From NCBI GenBank assembly GCA_944322675.1, contig CALUPO010000002.1, positions 124,001-188,000 of the forward strand: DNA of 64,000 nucleotides. The letters are read 5' to 3'. The position numbers and the translations under genes were made by a program. Numbering within the stretch: the stretch's first letter is position 1; every line of letters begins with the position of its first letter. The stretch is from Candidatus Gastranaerophilales bacterium (GTDB lineage: Bacteria; Cyanobacteriota; Vampirovibrionia; Gastranaerophilales; Gastranaerophilaceae). Below the pieces are notes generated by a model, which did no database searches, was not told the origin of the DNA, and saw only the letters and a list, made by a program, of their open reading frames with translations. Below are positions 63,109-64,000 of the stretch, piece by piece.

Positions 63109-64000
63109 AAATAACTATTTTAAATTTGAAGTTATAAAAGAATGTAAAACTACAAAAGCAAAAGCATGTGTTTTTAAAACTCCTCATGGAGAAATAAAAA
63201 CACCTGTTTTTATGCCGGTTGGAACAAATAGTGTTGTGAAAACACTTACAAATGACCAATTATATAATACAAATGCACAAATTATTTTATCGAACTCTTA
63301 CCATTTATTTTTACATCCCGGGCATAACTTAATTAAACAATTTGGCGGGCTTCACAAATGGATGAACTGGGATAAGCCAATTTTGACAGATTCAGGTGGT
63401 TTTCAAGTTTTTAGCCTTGCTAAAACCCGTGAGATTACTGAAGATGGAGTGAAATTTAAAGACCCTAAAAGTGGAACTACCTATTTTATAAATCCTGAAA
63501 TTTCAATGGAAATACAAATGGCACTTGCACCTGATATTGCTATGGCATTTGATGAATGTGCACCTTATCCTTCAACTTATGAAGAAGCTAAAAAATCTAT
63601 GGACAGAACTCATAGATGGCTTGAACGTTGTTTTAATGCTCATAAAAAAGATGACCAGGCTCTATTTCCAATTATTCAAGGAGCCTTTAATGATGAACTT
63701 AGAATCGAAAGTGCAAATTATATAACAAAAAACTTTCCTGATGCTGTGGGATATGCTATTGGTGGAGTTTCAGTAGGTGAACCAACAGATATAAAAAATC
63801 ACCTTGTTGAATTTACAGCCCCACTTCTTCCAATCAACAAACCCCGTTATTTAATGGGAGTTGGAACGCCTATTGATTTGCTTGAAGGTGTAAAATTTGG
63901 TGTTGATATGTTTGATTGTGTCTTGCCAACACGAAATGCTCGTCATGGTTCATTTTTCACCTCTTATGGACGTAAAATTATTAAAAATAAAGAATTTGAA
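63101..64000 (+). CDS. tgt: tRNA-guanine transglycosylase (3' end cut by window)
   Basis: ATG 63101 opens a frame of 300 codons with no stop before the window edge. It has the Tgt pattern: TPVFMPVGTNSVVKTL, the catalytic Asp region in LTDSGGFQVFSL, IGGVSVGEP and the nucleophile region MFDCVLPTRNARHG. The enzyme exchanges guanine for preQ1 (in bacteria) at the wobble position of certain tRNAs. It overlaps ndk by 8 bases. The zinc-binding C-terminus is beyond the window. Confidence 0.93.
   Translation, partial: MNKNNYFKFEVIKECKTTKAKACVFKTPHGEIKTPVFMPVGTNSVVKTLTNDQLYNTNAQIILSNSYHLFLHPGHNLIKQFGGLHKWMNWDKPILTDSGGFQVFSLAKTREITEDGVKFKDPKSGTTYFINPEISMEIQMALAPDIAMAFDECAPYPSTYEEAKKSMDRTHRWLERCFNAHKKDDQALFPIIQGAFNDELRIESANYITKNFPDAVGYAIGGVSVGEPTDIKNHLVEFTAPLLPINKPRYLMGVGTPIDLLEGVKFGVDMFDCVLPTRNARHGSFFTSYGRKIIKNKEFE

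Noticed and set aside
1-64000. tRNA, rRNA or prophage genes
   Set aside because: I looked for TTCGA-type T-loops with acceptor pairing, long rRNA-like stretches and phage structural genes and saw none; the few TTCGAA sites lie inside coding regions.

Overview
The window is a very AT-rich bacterial chromosome segment with no rRNA, tRNA or CRISPR array visible. Its gene content points to a non-photosynthetic relative of cyanobacteria, most likely the Melainabacteria/Vampirovibrionia (Gastranaerophilales-like). The reasons are an OmpR-family regulator that closely resembles cyanobacterial RpaB/Ycf27, a cyanobacterial-style GH57 glucan branching enzyme, a DUF151 nuclease and a CHASE2-GGDEF protein, alongside flagellar export genes, a type IV pilus assembly cluster and a Kdo (LPS) gene implying an outer membrane. 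The lineage call is inference from protein resemblance, not from a phylogeny.

Layout. 1-11.7 kb: a long minus-strand run holding trpB, tyrS, cysK, a phosphoesterase, a YhaM-like HD nuclease, an exported protein, a pncC-like amidase, an active/inactive M16 peptidase pair, a PilZ protein, a TPR protein and a thioesterase cut by the window edge. 11.8-18.3 kb: a small winged-helix gene, leuD with a HAD phosphatase, the GH57 enzyme, DUF1858, DUF151 and the CHASE2-GGDEF protein. 18.3-25.6 kb: two small unknown genes, then fliP-fliQ-fliR-flhB-(membrane HAD protein)-flhA. 25.7-29.7 kb: ilvB, ilvN, tlyA and an unknown gene, closed by a perfect 34-bp terminator palindrome. 29.8-33.7 kb: pyk, a tiny LuxR-type regulator and two dipeptide-type ABC permeases. 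33.7-35.6 kb: a GC-rich accessory island of mosaic repeats around a HigB/HigA-like toxin-antitoxin pair. 35.6-43.6 kb: a prepilin, the accD-accA-prmA-kdsB run, obgE and ftsH. 43.6-47.9 kb: a pilM-pilN fusion, pilO and two zinc dehydrogenases. 48-59.2 kb: rlmB, a sigma-70 factor, an acidic repeat protein, the RpaB-like regulator, DUF378, cdd, a histidine kinase with an HD-GYP response regulator, a His-tailed membrane protein and a Bax-inhibitor-1 protein. 59.4-64 kb: a 1049-residue helical-repeat protein, ndk and tgt, which runs off the end.

How it fits together. Surface motility and c-di-GMP signalling recur: a diguanylate cyclase, an HD-GYP protein with altered signature residues, a PilZ receptor with an incomplete second motif, flagellar export genes and type IV pilus genes. 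The rest is mostly housekeeping in short co-directional operons. Several promoters resemble sigma-70 consensus, often with a TGn extended -10, and at least two genes look leaderless.

The best candidates for undescribed biology are the 1049-residue protein with a GGATAA tandem repeat in its leader, the acidic repeat protein whose ribosome-binding site can be folded into a hairpin, the membrane HAD protein inside the flagellar export locus, and the repeat-bounded toxin-antitoxin island with its palindromic operator over the promoter.
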